A stretch of DNA of 64,000 nt. Source: Rattus norvegicus. Its lineage: Eukaryota > Chordata > Mammalia > Rodentia > Muridae. The stretch covers positions 1-64,000 of the forward strand of contig NW_026947411.1 of the NCBI RefSeq assembly GCF_036323735.1, written 5' to 3'. The notes beneath the pieces are model-generated. The model had not been told where the DNA came from, did not search any database, and saw only the letters and a program-made list of their open reading frames with translations. The position numbers were made by a program, and so were the translations under genes. Positions 1 to 12,692 of the stretch are shown here, piece by piece; within the stretch, counting starts at the first letter, position 1, and each line of letters opens with the position of its first letter.

Positions 1-1440
1 CTACCCCATAACCACAGCTCCAATAGCCTTCTACACATGGGTAAATTACCAGTACCATCCATGTTCATTGAACAGGACTTAAGCAAAATTAGAGAATTTT
101 TTTGCTATTACCAAGCTATTTATGCCACTGCCCTGCCATCGTGGATATTCTGCCATGTTGATCATTGTGTTCTCCAGGCATGTTGTGAACAATCACTTAA
201 AACTGACAAGACTGATGATTGTAATTACAGGTTATACTAGAAATTCGACCAGTGCCTGGCTCATCTTCCTGTAATAGAATATTGACTTTCTGATAGGCAG
301 GAGGATGTAAAAGTTAAATTTAGTCTTAACTAATAAAAGGAAATTAAATTTTCCTGCTATAGCACATTTACTTAATTGAAGCAAAATAAAATCTATTTAC
401 TTGATGTTGGGGAAATAAGATTTAACAATATAATCCTAAATCCTTTTAAGTGATTAAAAATCACAGATAGTTATTAGCTGTCATACTGTGTAAAATTGGC
501 ATCAGGATTGTGACTTTGAAATATCCTGTTTTATGCAAATGCATAGTAATAATGAACAAAATTATGTACCAAGCTTCATGCTTTAGGTAACTAATTGCAT
601 GTATTCAATTGTATCTAAGATAATTTTATATTATCTAGGTATCAAATGCATAATTATGATTAAAATAATTAAATATTAAAAAAAGCATACTAGAGTTACT
701 AAGTGGACATGGAAAATAAAATATATTAGAATAATCAAAAATATTTATTAAAAGCCAAATGATGAAAACACTGTATATATAAAAGCAGCCTGGAGCTATA
801 TGTCACCTTAAAGTGTTAGAGTGTGTTCCAGTGAGGTGTTTTAGCAGATAAAATTTCATGGCATGAAAAGCCAAGAACCTAAATTAGATACCTACTCATA
901 TATGTTTGGAAGACTTCTATATTCACTATATGACCAGAACACATAAAAGCTTACACAGAATATTAATAATGAGACTAATGAGAGCAATAATACTAAGAAA
1001 AAAAAACAAAACTCTAGGAATATTTTAAAAATTAATGTATTGCCCTTCAAATAGAAAATTCAACACATTTTCTTAGTACATTAACTATTCAAAGAACAAC
1101 TAAAAAGCTCTTATTTCATTCTATATGAAAGCAAAAACACATCAGATGGACTGTGTAAAGAGAGAACTGCAAGGTGTAAAATTAATATAGTCATTGCAGA
1201 GGAAAGAAACAGACACTAACCCAAGGTTTTGTAAGTAAACATTTGAAGGATTTAGTGCATAATATTAACATATTTAATCCAACACATCTTAAGATGATAA
1301 AGAAAAGAAAGCTGGAAAAAATAATGCTTGTATGTAGTCATAGCACTTAAAACGTGGCAAGATGACTCAAGTTTAATGATACCCTGAAATACATCAGAAA
1401 ATTATAAATAGGTTGATTTTATTATGGAGTGAGTACTGTA
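1..1440. other. AT-rich unique DNA, no gene seen
   Basis: No long open frame, recognisable repeat or RNA gene was seen. The longest open frame (positions 37-240) is 67 codons with no family resemblance. The stretch is very AT-rich with scattered A-runs, as in gene-poor mammalian DNA. Confidence 0.6.
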
Positions 1441-1632
1441 GTATTAGCTTAGTGGTTAAGAGTACTTACTGTTCTTAATAGCAAACACGTTCGGTTTCCA
1501 ACACCCATGAAGCCACTTGTGACCATCTACAAAAGCAGCTCCTGGTCTCCCCATGTACCTGTGTTCATATGCACAAATCTATACATAGACATTCACACAT
1601 AACAGATCATTAAAATAAAAAGATTCATAAAT
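1441..1632 (+). mobile_element. Degenerate B2-type SINE
   Basis: The sequence follows the tRNA-derived B2 layout. An A-box-like TTAGTGGTTAAGAG near the start is followed by a B-box-like GTTCGGTTTCC, then a diverged body with 'accatctaca' and 'cctgtgttcatatgcaca', and an A-rich end with ATTAAAATAAAAAG. It is old and many positions differ from the family, so I do not assign a subfamily. Confidence 0.7.
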
Positions 1633-1864
1633 CTATTTTCTGCACAAATTATAAAGAGTAAGCCTTCTACATATGCAAACAGAATTGATGCAATGTAATA
1701 AGAAAGAAAATTCGCAAATAGTATGAAGAGGAAGTTAAGGATTAAAGCTTACACAGTTCAGTAAGCATAAAACGCTAAACTTCATGATTGAATTGCAATG
1801 TAGATGTTAAAAAGAATCTAGCATTTGAATTTATAAGTGAATCTATTTATAAATTATTTTATTT

Positions 1865-2195
1865 ATTTACATTCTTTCCATTGTACACTCTCCTGGTCTC
1901 CTCCCAGAGTTCTTTATCCCATTCCACCTCTTCCTTCCCTGACTCCAAGAGGATTTTCCCCAAATCCTGCCGGACACCATAATCCCTGTGACCTCAAGGC
2001 TCTCAAGGATTAGGCCAGACCAGTCACTCCTCTGCTATACATGTGTCAGGGCATCAGACCAGCTTGTGTATGCTGCCTGGTTGGTGGCTCAGTGTCTGGT
2101 AGATCTCAGAGGTCCGGGTTATTTGAGACTGGTTTTCTTCCTATACAGGTTGCCCTCTGCTTCAACTTCGTCAATACTTCCCCTATTCAAAATAT
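1865..2195 (-). mobile_element. L1 3' end, antisense
   Basis: This resembles the 3' untranslated region of old rodent L1 (Lx-like) read on the minus strand. The T-rich start is the reverse of an A-rich tail, a C-rich stretch is the reverse of the G-rich L1 3' tract, and the block around 'gtttggtggctcagtgtctg' type sequence (near 2080-2105) is typical of this region. No ORF2 is attached, so it is a 5'-truncated insertion. Confidence 0.65.
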
Positions 2196-2199
2196 GACA

Positions 2200-3469
2200 G
2201 AAGTAAGAGACTGATACCCTTTTAAAATATATGTCTCATTTAATTTTGAATGGTATACTATGGGTTCTTTCACATAAAATTGATTACTATATGTATTTAT
2301 TATAGTCTCTGATATGGAAATTGGCAGTATTTATACAAATATTACATTACTTAACAGCCTTGACATCATTCCAACTACGTGTTTTGTAATTTATACAAAA
2401 TATAATGTAAATAATCACCACTGAGCACAGTGCCTGAGTCAGTGTCCATGCTGATTTTCTGTAGCTAACTTTAGTTAATGAAAATGAAAATAATATGAAA
2501 GCCACCATGAGGTTATTATTTAAACAAATGAGTATACTGCCATTTATTAAATGGATGATGTTCCATGAAGAAATTCCCCATGCACATGTATTCAAGATAT
2601 ATTGTTAAAAGAAAAACACATGACAGAATATTGCATTATGTAATCAAACTTCATAAACAGAAGATTTACACATATTCTATAATTTTGTCAATGTAGAGTA
2701 AACCTGCTACAAGAGCATGGGAAGCAGTAGATAGAACACTGGGAGTTCTAGTTCAATTTGAGCTACACTATGAGACCCAATTTTAAAAACAAATAGAGTA
2801 GATTTGAAAGAATGTCTGCCAAACCGTTCTTAGTGGTTACATTTGAAAGTTTTAAGAAAGCAAGTTATTCTTTGACAATTCCACACTTGCACAACACATG
2901 TATGGAAGCCCTCTACACTCTCAATCTAATATCTTTCCCAATCAACATACTCTCTTTACACCAAATCCCATAGAACGTGCATGTCTTTTATCTTTTTTGC
3001 TTCATGACCCCCTGGATATAAACTGAGCCTCTTCTGTGAACATGTGCATGAAGCTATACATGTAACATCTGGTAAGACACCCGTAGCTACATCATTTTCT
3101 ATTTCCAGCACTGAGCTTAGTTCCTTTGAATAGGCAGTATCAATATTGTATAGAGTCTGTTCAGATAGATGTAACTATTGTGAGTTCCTGAGTGCCACAA
3201 ATGTATCATGCTCAGAGGACAGCATCTCACAGATCTCCTTAATTATTAATTAGCCCTTGAAAGAAGCCAAGCCCTGCATCTCACCTTCTCTCTAAACTGG
3301 AAGTTATCTTCAATGGGTTATCATTAGAAAATGAAAACTTAGTTTTCTCCAAGGCAATTTCACTGGGTAACCAAACTAATTTTAAGGGTAGACTGCATAT
3401 AAAGCACTAAGGGAACTCAATATTATCTTTGGAAAATCCTTGTTAGGACTTTTTCTTCAGAATATTTTT
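2200..3469. other. Unique AT-rich DNA
   Basis: I see no gene here. The only repeat-like element is the short B1-like stretch at 2700-2800. The minus-strand open frame of 82 codons at 2347-2595 has no recognisable motif and is probably chance. Confidence 0.5.
2700..2800 (+). mobile_element. Relic B1/proto-B1 SINE fragment
   Basis: The block 'gggagttctagttcaa' followed by 'ctacactatgagaccc' and an A-rich end resembles the right half of a B1 SINE, where consensus reads roughly gagttcaa...ctacatagtgagaccc and then poly-A. It is short and diverged, so the call is tentative. Confidence 0.45.
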
Positions 3470-3833
3470 TTTCCTTTTGTTATTTGTTTATTTATTTATT
3501 AATTTTTTCTCTGTATGTTTTGTGTATATATTTTTTCCTGGTTTTATGTTTCCATGGAATTCATGAGTATGTGAATGGAAGTCTGGGTCTCTGTGTCTGT
3601 ATCTGATTCTTGTAGCATGCATTGGCTCTTTTCTATCTGCTTGTTTTGTTCTACTCCAGTTCATTAACTTTCATTTTATTTTTATCCCATAGATGACTAT
3701 TTTCTACTGAGAGTCAGAAGAATGTAGAAACAGATGACTAGAGAGGCATAGAAGAATGGGGTAGTAGAGGGAAGGGAAATCATAATTTAAAAATATTGCA
3801 AGAGAAAGTCTAATTTTAAGAAAATAATTTTAA
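3470..3833 (+). mobile_element. L1 (Lx-like) 3' end, sense
   Basis: The end of this block has the layout of an old rodent L1 3' terminus: TTTATCCCATAGATGACTATTTTCTA, then a purine-rich AGAGAGG...GTAGTAGAGGGAAGG stretch, then an A-rich tail running into the duplicated block at 3834. The upstream part is T-rich and less clear. No coding part is attached. Confidence 0.5.
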
Positions 3834-3960
3834 AAACATACTTTCTAGGGCCTGTCTGTCTCCTTTTCTCAAAGTCCTAAGTAGTTCCACATCAAAAGTT
3901 AATGAAAATATTTAAAACCCTTTCGAAGACACAGCAAATGATTTATTTACAGCCAATCTG
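3834..3960 (+). repeat. Low-copy block, repeated at 27.7 kb
   Basis: About 125 bp starting 'ctttctagggcctgtctg' and ending 'acagccaatctg' recurs in the same orientation at 27706-27832 with roughly 10% differences. It does not look like a known interspersed repeat. At the second site it directly precedes an L1 5'UTR piece and copy 2 of the Ser/Thr/Pro-rich sequence, which suggests it travelled as part of a larger duplicated segment. Confidence 0.75.
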
Positions 3961-5552
3961 GAACGGCCAATATGGGAGTGAAGCTTCTGTAGAGTTGCAA
4001 TAATGCAGTAGGAGAGTCTTTAAATGCTTTCAGAGACATCAATCCACAGAGGTTCAGTGGGAGTTTCACATGATGGATGTTACAAGTTTTGAATGGGAAG
4101 GTATACATTTTCGATACTTCAGTTTTCATGAAACTCTTCAAGATCAAATTAAAAGTTCTATGGGATACAATCATGGCATAGGTATGTTCCTTTTTAATTT
4201 TCAAAATTAAACCAAGTAATACTAAAATATCATTAATAAATAGAACATAATGTATCCTAAGCCCATATCAACATGACAATTAAGAAATAGAAGTAAATGC
4301 ATATTAGTGGATAAAAGCTGTTTCTAGAGAGGCACTATCCTATTTCTGGGACAATTTCACTTCGTTGTCAGATTTGTTGAGTCAAAATCTGATAATGAAG
4401 GCCTTGCTGTAAAGTACCATTCTCTCACTAAGGGACTCCCAAACCCTGTTGTATAGGGCACTAGCATTTCATTCAATCATCTGAAGCAACTTTTGCAATA
4501 TCTTTATAACATTAAAATGACTGTACAGGACTTAGTATTCATTAATATATCTTCTTCAAGCACAATACTTCTCATTTCATTCTTTGGTGTATCAAAATTC
4601 CAAATTCAATTTCATGTAAATTAGATAATGATGGTGTTGATGATGTTGATGATGGTGGTGGTGGTGTTGGTGTTGGTGGTGGTGGTGGTGGTGGTAGTGG
4701 TGGTGGTGGTAGTGGTGAAGATGATGAAGAAGTGGTCAAAAACGATCTGTTGGGACAGAGTACAAAGCACATACTATATTCAGTGTTTTTCCTTTCTTTA
4801 GTGTGACTAGGATCTACAGTGAGAAATAATCTATTGTCAGTGCTATGTTGGGAAGGAGAGGTTTAAGCTCATCAAAACCCCACAAAACACCAGAAGAGAA
4901 AGTAAAATTTGTCATGAGAAATTTATTTCTATTTTTAAAAGAAACCCTTGTCATAACCATAGCAATGAATCAATATAATTTTGTGAGGCAGCAAATTGCC
5001 TTTCATAGTTTAGCTAATTAATATAAAGTGATAATGTACAGAGTGCAATCCCTGGCTGTCAGAACCAAAGCCCATGGATTTTATTTCTTGTTGTCCTAGG
5101 ATTTTAAAAATGAATGATATAATTGATGGCAATGTACCACCCTAAAAGTCTTACCACATAAGTCACAGAGACACCATAATATATGCTGAGTATCAGGTTA
5201 GAACTTTTATATTCATAAGAATTTGGAGTTTCAAAGAGTAAAATTGTTGAGGTTAAGAACAGGACATTTTTCAATTTGGATTTCAATCTCTAGTGTGCAG
5301 TTTGGTTTTGGTGGATCATTATGCAGTTTTTTTCATTTTATTTTATTTGAACAGGTGATATAAGTTAACTGTACAGATTAATGAGCCTCAGTTTGATATT
5401 TCCATAATGCAGACAGCATTCACTGAACTAAGGTAACTAAATTTTTTCACTGAATTTTCTGCAACTTACAAAAAGTTAGGATACTCTATTCTATTTTTGA
5501 GAAAAATGACTTCCATAGGATATAGAAATCATTAATATATTTTCAGAAATTT
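3961..5552. other. Unique DNA with one simple repeat
   Basis: Apart from the GTG/GAT tract at 4627-4736 I see no gene or repeat. The open frame on the minus strand at 4572-4772 is only the translation of that tract. Confidence 0.5.
4627..4736. repeat. (GTG/GAT)n imperfect trinucleotide tract
   Basis: About 110 bp of interrupted trinucleotide repeats: GAT/GTT units on the left, nearly pure GTG in the middle (4655-4712) and GAT/GAA units on the right. It is probably an expanded microsatellite. Confidence 0.85.
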
Positions 5553-6225
5553 TTTTTTATTTTAGAATTTTTATTTATTCCTCATACATGTATACAATGT
5601 ACCTTGATCACACCGATCCTTAACTTGGTTCTACACTCTCTGGATACATTCCCTTTTCAGCTTCATGTTCTTTATGTTTTCCTGTTTTATTTTCTTTATA
5701 ATCCATTGGTTCACTGAGTACTGCCTGCTTGGATCTTCCCTAATCCATTGTCTTAATTATGTACAGGACTTTGTCATATGACTGTAGATGCAGTGAGCCC
5801 ATAGGTCCAATAACTGTGTCATGTCTAGATGGGACAATTTCATCTTCTCGTTCCTCAAATTCTGCCTTCTCCTTTTCTGCAATGTTTCCCTAGCCTTATA
5901 CTCAGCTCCCTTCTTCTCACTTTCTTAGCACTTATACCAGTTACACAAATCTACAGTAATTGCTGCACAGTACACCTACTCATTTCTCTGACAAGAGCTC
6001 ATAAAAGCAGTAATGTATGGACAAAAACAATAAGAATTGGAAGGCAGTTTGACAACATGGATATTTAGCAAAACAGGAATAGTAGAATCCTCTCTATGGC
6101 CATGTGAACCATGGGAAAAATGTGACCATGATTATAACATGACATCTGACTTTCCTTCTATAGAAGAGGCTTCAAAGTCAAACAAACAGCAGTTGGCCAC
6201 TTTAATAAGATTTAGATAATTGTCT
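5553..6225 (-). mobile_element. L1 3'UTR, antisense
   Basis: The run from a T-rich start (reverse of a poly-A tail) through 'catgtatacaatgtacctt', 'gatcacaccgatcc' and 'cttcatgttcttta' matches the 3'UTR of old rodent L1 read backward. Further right, 'gcagtttgacaacatggata' and 'tagaagaggcttcaaa' are also typical of this region. No ORF2 is joined directly; the ORF2 remnant at 6791 begins after about 570 bp of other sequence. Confidence 0.7.
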
Positions 6226-6409
6226 TCATACTTCTGAATTTTCAACTGGCACAATGATATCTATTTTCATCAATATCCATGCCAATGATATAATATTGCT
6301 CTTTTGTTGGTTAAATAAAGGTCTAGTGCCTATATAATTTATTTTTCCAATTTTGTAACATGGATATTGTGAAGAGCTAGAAGGTAAAGACATTCATGGA
6401 ATTAAAACT

Positions 6410-6590
6410 GGAGTAGACAGATTCCTTCAGGTAGATATTCCAAAAGTGGTACTATTGGATCACAAATAATTTCAGTTTTCAGGTTTATATTAATTTCTTT
6501 AATAACTATATTAAATTTTAGACCCAACAAACTTATACCAGGGTTCTTTGTTCCAGCAACACTATACAAACACTGTTATTTGTAATTGTA
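6410..6590 (-). mobile_element. Ancient mammalian L1 ORF2 fragment, antisense
   Basis: The order of diverged blocks ('ttccaaaagtggtactattgg', then 'cagttttcaggtttatatta', 'acaaacttataccagggtt', 'caacactatacaaacact') parallels the reverse complement of the 3' part of ORF2 in old mammalian L1. It is far more decayed than the adjacent rodent L1. Confidence 0.45.
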
Positions 6591-6790
6591 CTTCAGCAAT
6601 GATTTGTGGGTTTAGTATTTTTCATGTAATTTTTGATAATTACTGTGCCATTATTTTAAGCATTTATTCAAATATATAGCGTATTTAATTGCATTACTTT
6701 ATTTATGAAGCATAAGGTATTTTGTGTCTAAAAGATATGATCCATACGTCAGATAAAGAGCCAGTAAAGTTTTATTTTCTCCATTGATAT

Positions 6791-9700
6791 TAACTTGGTA
6801 TCTCTTAATGACACTCCATTGTGAGGATGTACCATATATCTGTGTCCATTCCTCTGTTGAAGAGCATTTGATTTCTTTCCAGCTTCTGGCTTTTATAAAT
6901 AAGGCTGCTATGAACATAGTCGAGCATGTGTCTTTGTTAAATGTTGGGGCATCTTTTGGGTATATGGCCAAGAAAGGTGTAGCTGGGTCTTCAGATATCT
7001 CAATGTCCAATTTTCTGAGGAAACTCCACACTGATTTCCAGAATTGTTGTTCCATTCTCCAATCCCACCAACAATAGAGGTGTGTTCATCTCTTTACACA
7101 TCCTCGCCACATTTGCAGTCACCTGAGTTTTTGATCATATCCATTCTGAGTGGTGTGAGGTGAAATCTGAGGGTTGTTTTGATTTGCATTTCCCTTATGA
7201 CTAAAGATTACACATTTCTTTAGGTATTTCCCTGCCATTCGATATTCTTCAGCTGTGAATTCTTTGTTTTGCTCTGAACCCCATTTTTCAATAGGGTTAT
7301 TTTTCTCATACAGTCTAACTTCATGGTTTCTTTGTATATTTTGGACGTAAGTCCTCTATCTGTTGTAGGATTGGTAAAGATCTTTTTTCCAATCTGTTGG
7401 TTGCCGTTTTGTCCTAACAGCAGTGTCCTATGCCTTACAGAAGCTTTGCAGTTTTATGAGATCACATTTGTCGATTCTTGATCTTAAGCATGAGTCTTTG
7501 GTGTTTTGTTCAGGAAATTATATTCAGTACCCATGTGTTCGAGATGCTTCCCCACGTTTTCTTCTATTGGTTTGAGTATATCTGTGATGAAATGGATGTC
7601 TTTAATCCAGATGGACTTAAGCTTTCTACAGTGTAGTAACACTGGTTCGATCTGCATTCTTCTACATGTTGACCCCCAGTTGAATCAGCACCACTCTATA
7701 AACATGCTATCTTTTTTTTTCCATTGATGGTTTTGGCTCCTTTCTCACAAAATAAGTGACCATGGGTGTATGGGTTGATTTTTGGGTCTTCAATTCTATT
7801 CCACTGGTTTATTTGCCTACCTCTGTCTCAATGCCATACAGTTTTTATCACTGTTGCTCTGTAATACTGCTCGAGTTCATGGATAGTGGTTCCCAGGGAA
7901 GTAATTTTATTTTTGAGGACAGTTTTAGCTATTATGTGTTTTTTCTTATTCCAGATGAATTTATTAATTTTTTTCTCTAACTCTATGAAGAATTGGATTG
8001 GAATTTTGATGGGGATTGGAAAGAATCTGTAGGTTGCTTTTGGTATAATGGTCATTTTTACTGTATTATTTCTGCCAGTCCATGGACATGGGAGATCTTT
8101 CCACCTTCTGAAGTATGCTTCAGTTTGTTCAGAGACTTGAGGTTCTGCTCATATGCTTATATCTTTTACTTGCTTGTATAAAGTAACCCTGAGATATTTT
8201 ATATTATTTGGGGGGTATTGTGAAGGGTGTCATATCCCTAGTTTCTTTCTCTGCTTGCTTAGCTTTTCTGCAGAGTTATTTTTATACCCAGCCACTTTGC
8301 TGAAATTGTTTATCAGGCTCATTAATTCTCTTGTGGACTTTTTGAGGTCACTAAGTATACTATCATATCAACTACAAACAGTAGTATTTTGACTTCTTTT
8401 TTTCCAATCTATATCCCTTTGACCCCCTTCAGTGTCTACTTGCTCTGGCTAAGATGTCTAGAACTATATTGAATAAGTTGTGAGAGAGTGGGCAGCCTTG
8501 TCTAGTCCCTGATTTCAGTGTGATTGTTTTAAGTTTCTCTCTACTTAGTTTAATGTTAGCTATGGATTAGCTGTATATGTTTAGGTATGGGCCTTAAATT
8601 CCTGTACTTTCCAGGTCTTTTGTCATGATGGGTGTTGAATTTTGTCAAATGCATCTCAGCATCTAATGAAAGGATCATTGGGTTTTTATCTTTGAGTGTG
8701 ATTATATAATGGATTAGGTTGAAGATTTCCACATACAAAACCATCCTTGCATGCCTGGGATAAATCCGACTTGATCATGAGGGATGATTGTTTTGATGTG
8801 TTCTTTGACTTTTTTTGCAAGTCTTTTATCGAGTATTTTTGCATCGATATTCATAAGGGAAAATGGACTGAAGTTCTCTTTTTTTGTTGGGTCATTTTGT
8901 GGCTTAGGAATTAGAGTAATTGTGGCTTCACAAAAGGAATTCAGTAGTGCTCCATCTGTTTCAATTTTGTGGAATAGTTTGGACAGTATTGGTATGAAAA
9001 TTTCTATGAATTCTGGATAGATTTTTGCACAAAACCCATCTGATCCTTGACTCTTTTTGTTAGGGAGGTTTTTAATGATTGGTTGTATTTCCTTAGCAGT
9101 TATTGGTTGTTTAAACATTTTTTTCTGTTCCTGACTTAGCTTTGGTACCTGGCATTACTCTAGAATATTGTCATTTTTCTCCAAATGTTCAAGTTTTGTT
9201 GATTATAGGCTTTTGTAGGATGATCTGATTACTTTTTTAATTTTCTCTGATTCTGTATTTATGTCTCCCTTTTCAATTCTTTTTTTGTTAATTTGGACAC
9301 ACCCTGTGTGCCCTCTTGTTAGTCTGGCTAAGGGTTTATGTATCCTGTTGATTTTCGCAAAGAACCAGCTTTTGGTTCTGTTCATTCTTTGTATAGTCCA
9401 TTTTGTTCTACTTGGTTGATTTTAGCCATAAGTTTGATTATTTCCTGACTTCTACTATTCCTGGGTGTATTTGCTTCTTTTTGTTCTAGAGATTTTAGGT
9501 GTGCTCTCAAGCTGGTGACATATGCTCTCTCCTGTTTCTTTATACAGACACTCACAGCTATGAGTTTTCCTTTTAGCACAGCTTTCATTTTTTCTCAAAA
9601 GTTTGGGTATATTGTACCTTCATTTTCATTACATTCTATGAAATCTTTAGTTTCTTTCTTCATTTCTTCCTTGACAAAGTTATCATTGAGTAGAGCATTG

Positions 9701-10440
9701 TTCAACTTCCATGTTTATGTGAGTAGTTCTTTCCTAATTGTTATTGAAGAAGAGCCTTAGCCCATGGAGGTCTGATAGGGTGCATTGGATTATTTCTATT
9801 TTTCTGTATCATTTGAGGCTTGCTTTATGACTGATTATATGATCAATTTTGGAGAAAATGCCATGAAGTGGTGAGAAGAAGTTGTCCTTTTGTTTTATGA
9901 TAGAATATTGTAAAATATCTGTTAAGTCCATTTGGTTTATAACTTCTGTTAGTCTGTATATGTCTCTGTTTAATTTCTGTTTCTGTTATCTGTCTAGTGA
10001 TGGGAGTAGTGAGATTAAATCTCCTGGATTATTATTTTCGGTGCAATATGTTTTTTTTGAGGTTTAGTAAGGTTTCTTTCATGTATTTGGAGCATAGATA
10101 TTTATAATTTCTAGTTCATCTTGGTGGATTTTTGCTTTGATGAATATGAGATGTCCTTCCTTAAGCTTTTTGATCTCTTTTGGTTGAAAGTCGATTCTAT
10201 ATGATTTTAGAATGGCTACTCAAGCTTGATTCTTCAGACCATTTGCTTGGAATTTATTTTTCCAGCCTTTTATGCTGAGGTAGTGTCTGTCTTTGTCTCT
10301 GAAGTGTGCTTCCTGTAGTTCAAAACGCTGGATCCTCATTGTGTATCCAGTTTGTCAGTCTGTGTCTTTTCTGTGGGGAATTGAGTCCATTGAAGTTGAG
10401 AGATATTAATGAATAGTGATGGCCACTTTCTCTTAATTAC
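6791..10440 (-). pseudogene. L1 ORF2 (endonuclease-reverse transcriptase) remnant
   Basis: L1 ORF2 encodes an endonuclease, a reverse transcriptase and a Cys-rich C-terminal part. The C-terminal end is open at 6699-7055 (WKSVWSFLRKLDIE, then MFIAALFIKARSWKE). The reverse transcriptase palm is readable at 8714-9118 (FSLMNIDAKILDKRLAKK, QVGFIPGMQGWF) and continues at 8556-8744. The linker after the endonuclease is at 9382-9588 and the endonuclease lies at about 9590-10440. The frame is split into at least six short open pieces by stops and frameshifts. Confidence 0.88.
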
Positions 10441-10559
10441 ATAAATGGTGGTTACTTTAGGATTGTGTGGTTCTCTTTGATTTGTTGTGAAAATTAATTC
10501 TTGCTTTATCTATGATTTTACTTGCCTCTATGTGTTGGGGCATGCCAGTGAGTGTCCTT

Positions 10560-11593
10560 TGTATTACTGGATTTGTAGAAAAATATTGTGTAAATTTGGT
10601 TTTGTCATTGAATATCTTGGTTTCTTCATCTATTTTAATTGAGAATTTTGCTGGGTACAGTTGCCTGGGCTGTCGTTTGTGTTATCTTAGTGTCTTTATG
10701 TCATCTGTCCAGGATCTTCTGGCTTTCATAGTCTCTGGTGAGAATTCTGGTGTAATTCTTATAGATTTGCCTTTATATGTAATTTAATCTTCCCCTTACT
10801 GCCTTTAATATTTTTATTTGTTTTGTGCATTTGGTGTTTTGACTATTATGGGATGGGAGGATATCATTTTCTGGTCCAATCTATTTGGAGTTCTGTAGGC
10901 TTTGTGTATGTTTACGGGCATTTCTTTCTTTAGATTAGGGAAGATTTCTTCCTTAATTTTTTTGGAGGTATTACTGTCCATTGACGTTGGCAGTCTTCAC
11001 TCTCTTCCGTACCTGTTATCTTTATGTTTGATCTTCTCATTGTGTCCTGGATTTCCTGTATGTTTTGGGCTAGGAGCTTTTTCTGTTTTACATTATCTTT
11101 CACAGTTGTCTCAATGTTTTCTATGGAAACTTCTGCTCACTAGATTATGTCTTCTATCTCTTTTATCCTGTTGGTGATTCTCACATCTATGACTCCTGGT
11201 CTCTTTCCTAGGTTTTCCAACTCCAGGGTTGTCTTCCTTTGTGATTTATTTATTGTTTCTATTTCCATTTTTTAACTCCTGGATGCTTTTATTCATTTCC
11301 TTCTCCTTTTTTGTTGTTTTTCCAGTAGTTCTTTAAGGTATTTGTGTTCCTTCTTTTTGGGATTCCACCTGTTTACTTCTGTATTTTCTGTTATCCTGTA
11401 TTCTCTTAAGGGAGTTATTTATGACCTTCTTAAAATCCTCCATCGTCATGATAAAATGTGAACTTAAATCTAGATCTTGCTTTTCTGGTGTGTTTAGATA
11501 TCCAGTGTTTGCTTTGGTGGGAGATTTGGGCTCTGATGAACCCAAGTAGTGTTGATTTATGTTGTTTGATTTCCTGTGCTTCCCTCTAGCCAT
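10560..11593 (-). pseudogene. L1 ORF1 (RNA-binding protein) remnant
   Basis: ORF1 encodes the coiled-coil RNA-binding chaperone of L1 particles. The family-like start MARGKHRKSNNIN is at 11593; the open frame extends 18 codons further upstream to 11647, which is probably not the original start. The N-terminal part is open down to 11333 and includes MEDFKKVINNSLKRIQ, the beginning of the coiled coil. The rest is broken, with recognisable blocks down to about 10560. Confidence 0.8.
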
Positions 11594-12692
11594 CAGGTTG
11601 TCTTTGGAATTTGCTTGTCTTGCTTTTTCTGTCAGTGGCTTGACCATCCTGTAGGTTCATGTGTCAGGACTGCTGTAGATCTGTTTTACTTGTTTTTTTT
11701 CCCCAGTCATGGGAACAGAGTATTCTGCTCTCATGCGTCCAATTGCTCCTGTGTACTGGCTTTCATCTCTCCCTGTGGGCAGGAGCCAGAAAGAACTTCC
11801 CATACTTCTCCTAGGTCCTTCTGTGGGGGTAGATGACACAGAAGGCCCAAGGTGTTTTCCTCTTTAGTCAGGAATCTGGGCAGAAAGTAGTCTCCTCTGG
11901 TTTCCCAGGAGTATCTGCTCCTCTGAAGATCTAGTTCACCCACCCTCAAGATTTGTGAGCAGGGAGGTGTTTGACCAGTTCACAGTCTAGAACTGCTCCT
12001 GCAGTTTTACTCCTCCTATATTCCTGGGTCCAGAGGCACTATGGAGTTTTTTCTAGGGCCAGAGATGAGAGTATGGGTGGGCAGACATGGTAGTCTCTGT
12101 GCCTTCTAGGCTCAGTATTGCCCACACTCCTGGGTGTTCATCTCTCTCCCACAGTGTTTAGGAGCAGGGAGCTCTGGGCTGGGATCAGCAAGGTTCAGGA
12201 GCTTGCTAGGAACTGGAAGTGCCTGGTACCAGAGATGTTGTTTCTTTGCTTGTCCTGAGTCCACCACTCAGGTCACTTAGAGGAAAAAAGTTGGATTCAC
12301 TTCTGGTCTAAGGCCTGAAGTTGCTTCTCAGGCTGACTTTCAGCTCACTATGAGAGCCTCAGCGAGAAAGGTCCTGCCCCTATTGCACGTAGGTCCCTAT
12401 GTGCAGGATGCCCAGATGGAGCTAGGTGGTTTTTTTTTCTTTTTTCTTTTGAGTCAGGAATGTGAGCAGAGTTCTCAGGAGTTTCTGCCTCTCAGACAGT
12501 CTAAGTCTTCCCCACCCCACATGAGAATTGGTAGTAGGTGCAGTTTGGACTACAGGGCTCCTTCAGCTTAACTGCTCCTATATTCATGTGTCCAGAGGCA
12601 TTATGCAGTTTCTTCTTGGGCTAGGGATGTGGGCACAGGTGGGCAGAAGTGTCAATCTTTCCTTCCCTGAGGTCTCAGTATTGCCAGCTTGT
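11594..12692 (-). promoter_or_regulatory. L1 5'UTR with two repeated promoter blocks
   Basis: The sequence upstream of ORF1 is GC-richer than its surroundings, as expected for an L1 promoter. It contains two related blocks. Positions 12011-12135 and 12570-12690 share 'cctatattc.tg.gtccagaggca', 'gggtgggcag'-like and 'ctcagtattgcc' segments in the same order, about 559 bp apart, as in tandem promoter monomers. The block at 12333-12690 is duplicated at 27833-28207. Confidence 0.75.

Larger units (their letters stand above)
6791..12692 (-). mobile_element. Near full-length decayed L1, antisense
   Basis: A LINE-1 of about 5.9 kb on the minus strand with the elements in order. Reading right to left: 5'UTR (12692-11594), ORF1 (11593 to about 10560), a short spacer, and ORF2 (about 10440-6791). 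The 3'UTR and tail are missing at the left end, where homology stops inside the ORF2 C-terminal part. Both ORFs are broken by many stops and frameshifts, so it cannot code for retrotransposition proteins. Part of its 5'UTR recurs at 27833-28207. Confidence 0.9.

Noticed and set aside
4572..4772. Minus-strand open frame rich in Pro/Ser (66 codons)
   Set aside because: It is only the translation of the GTG/GAT trinucleotide tract.
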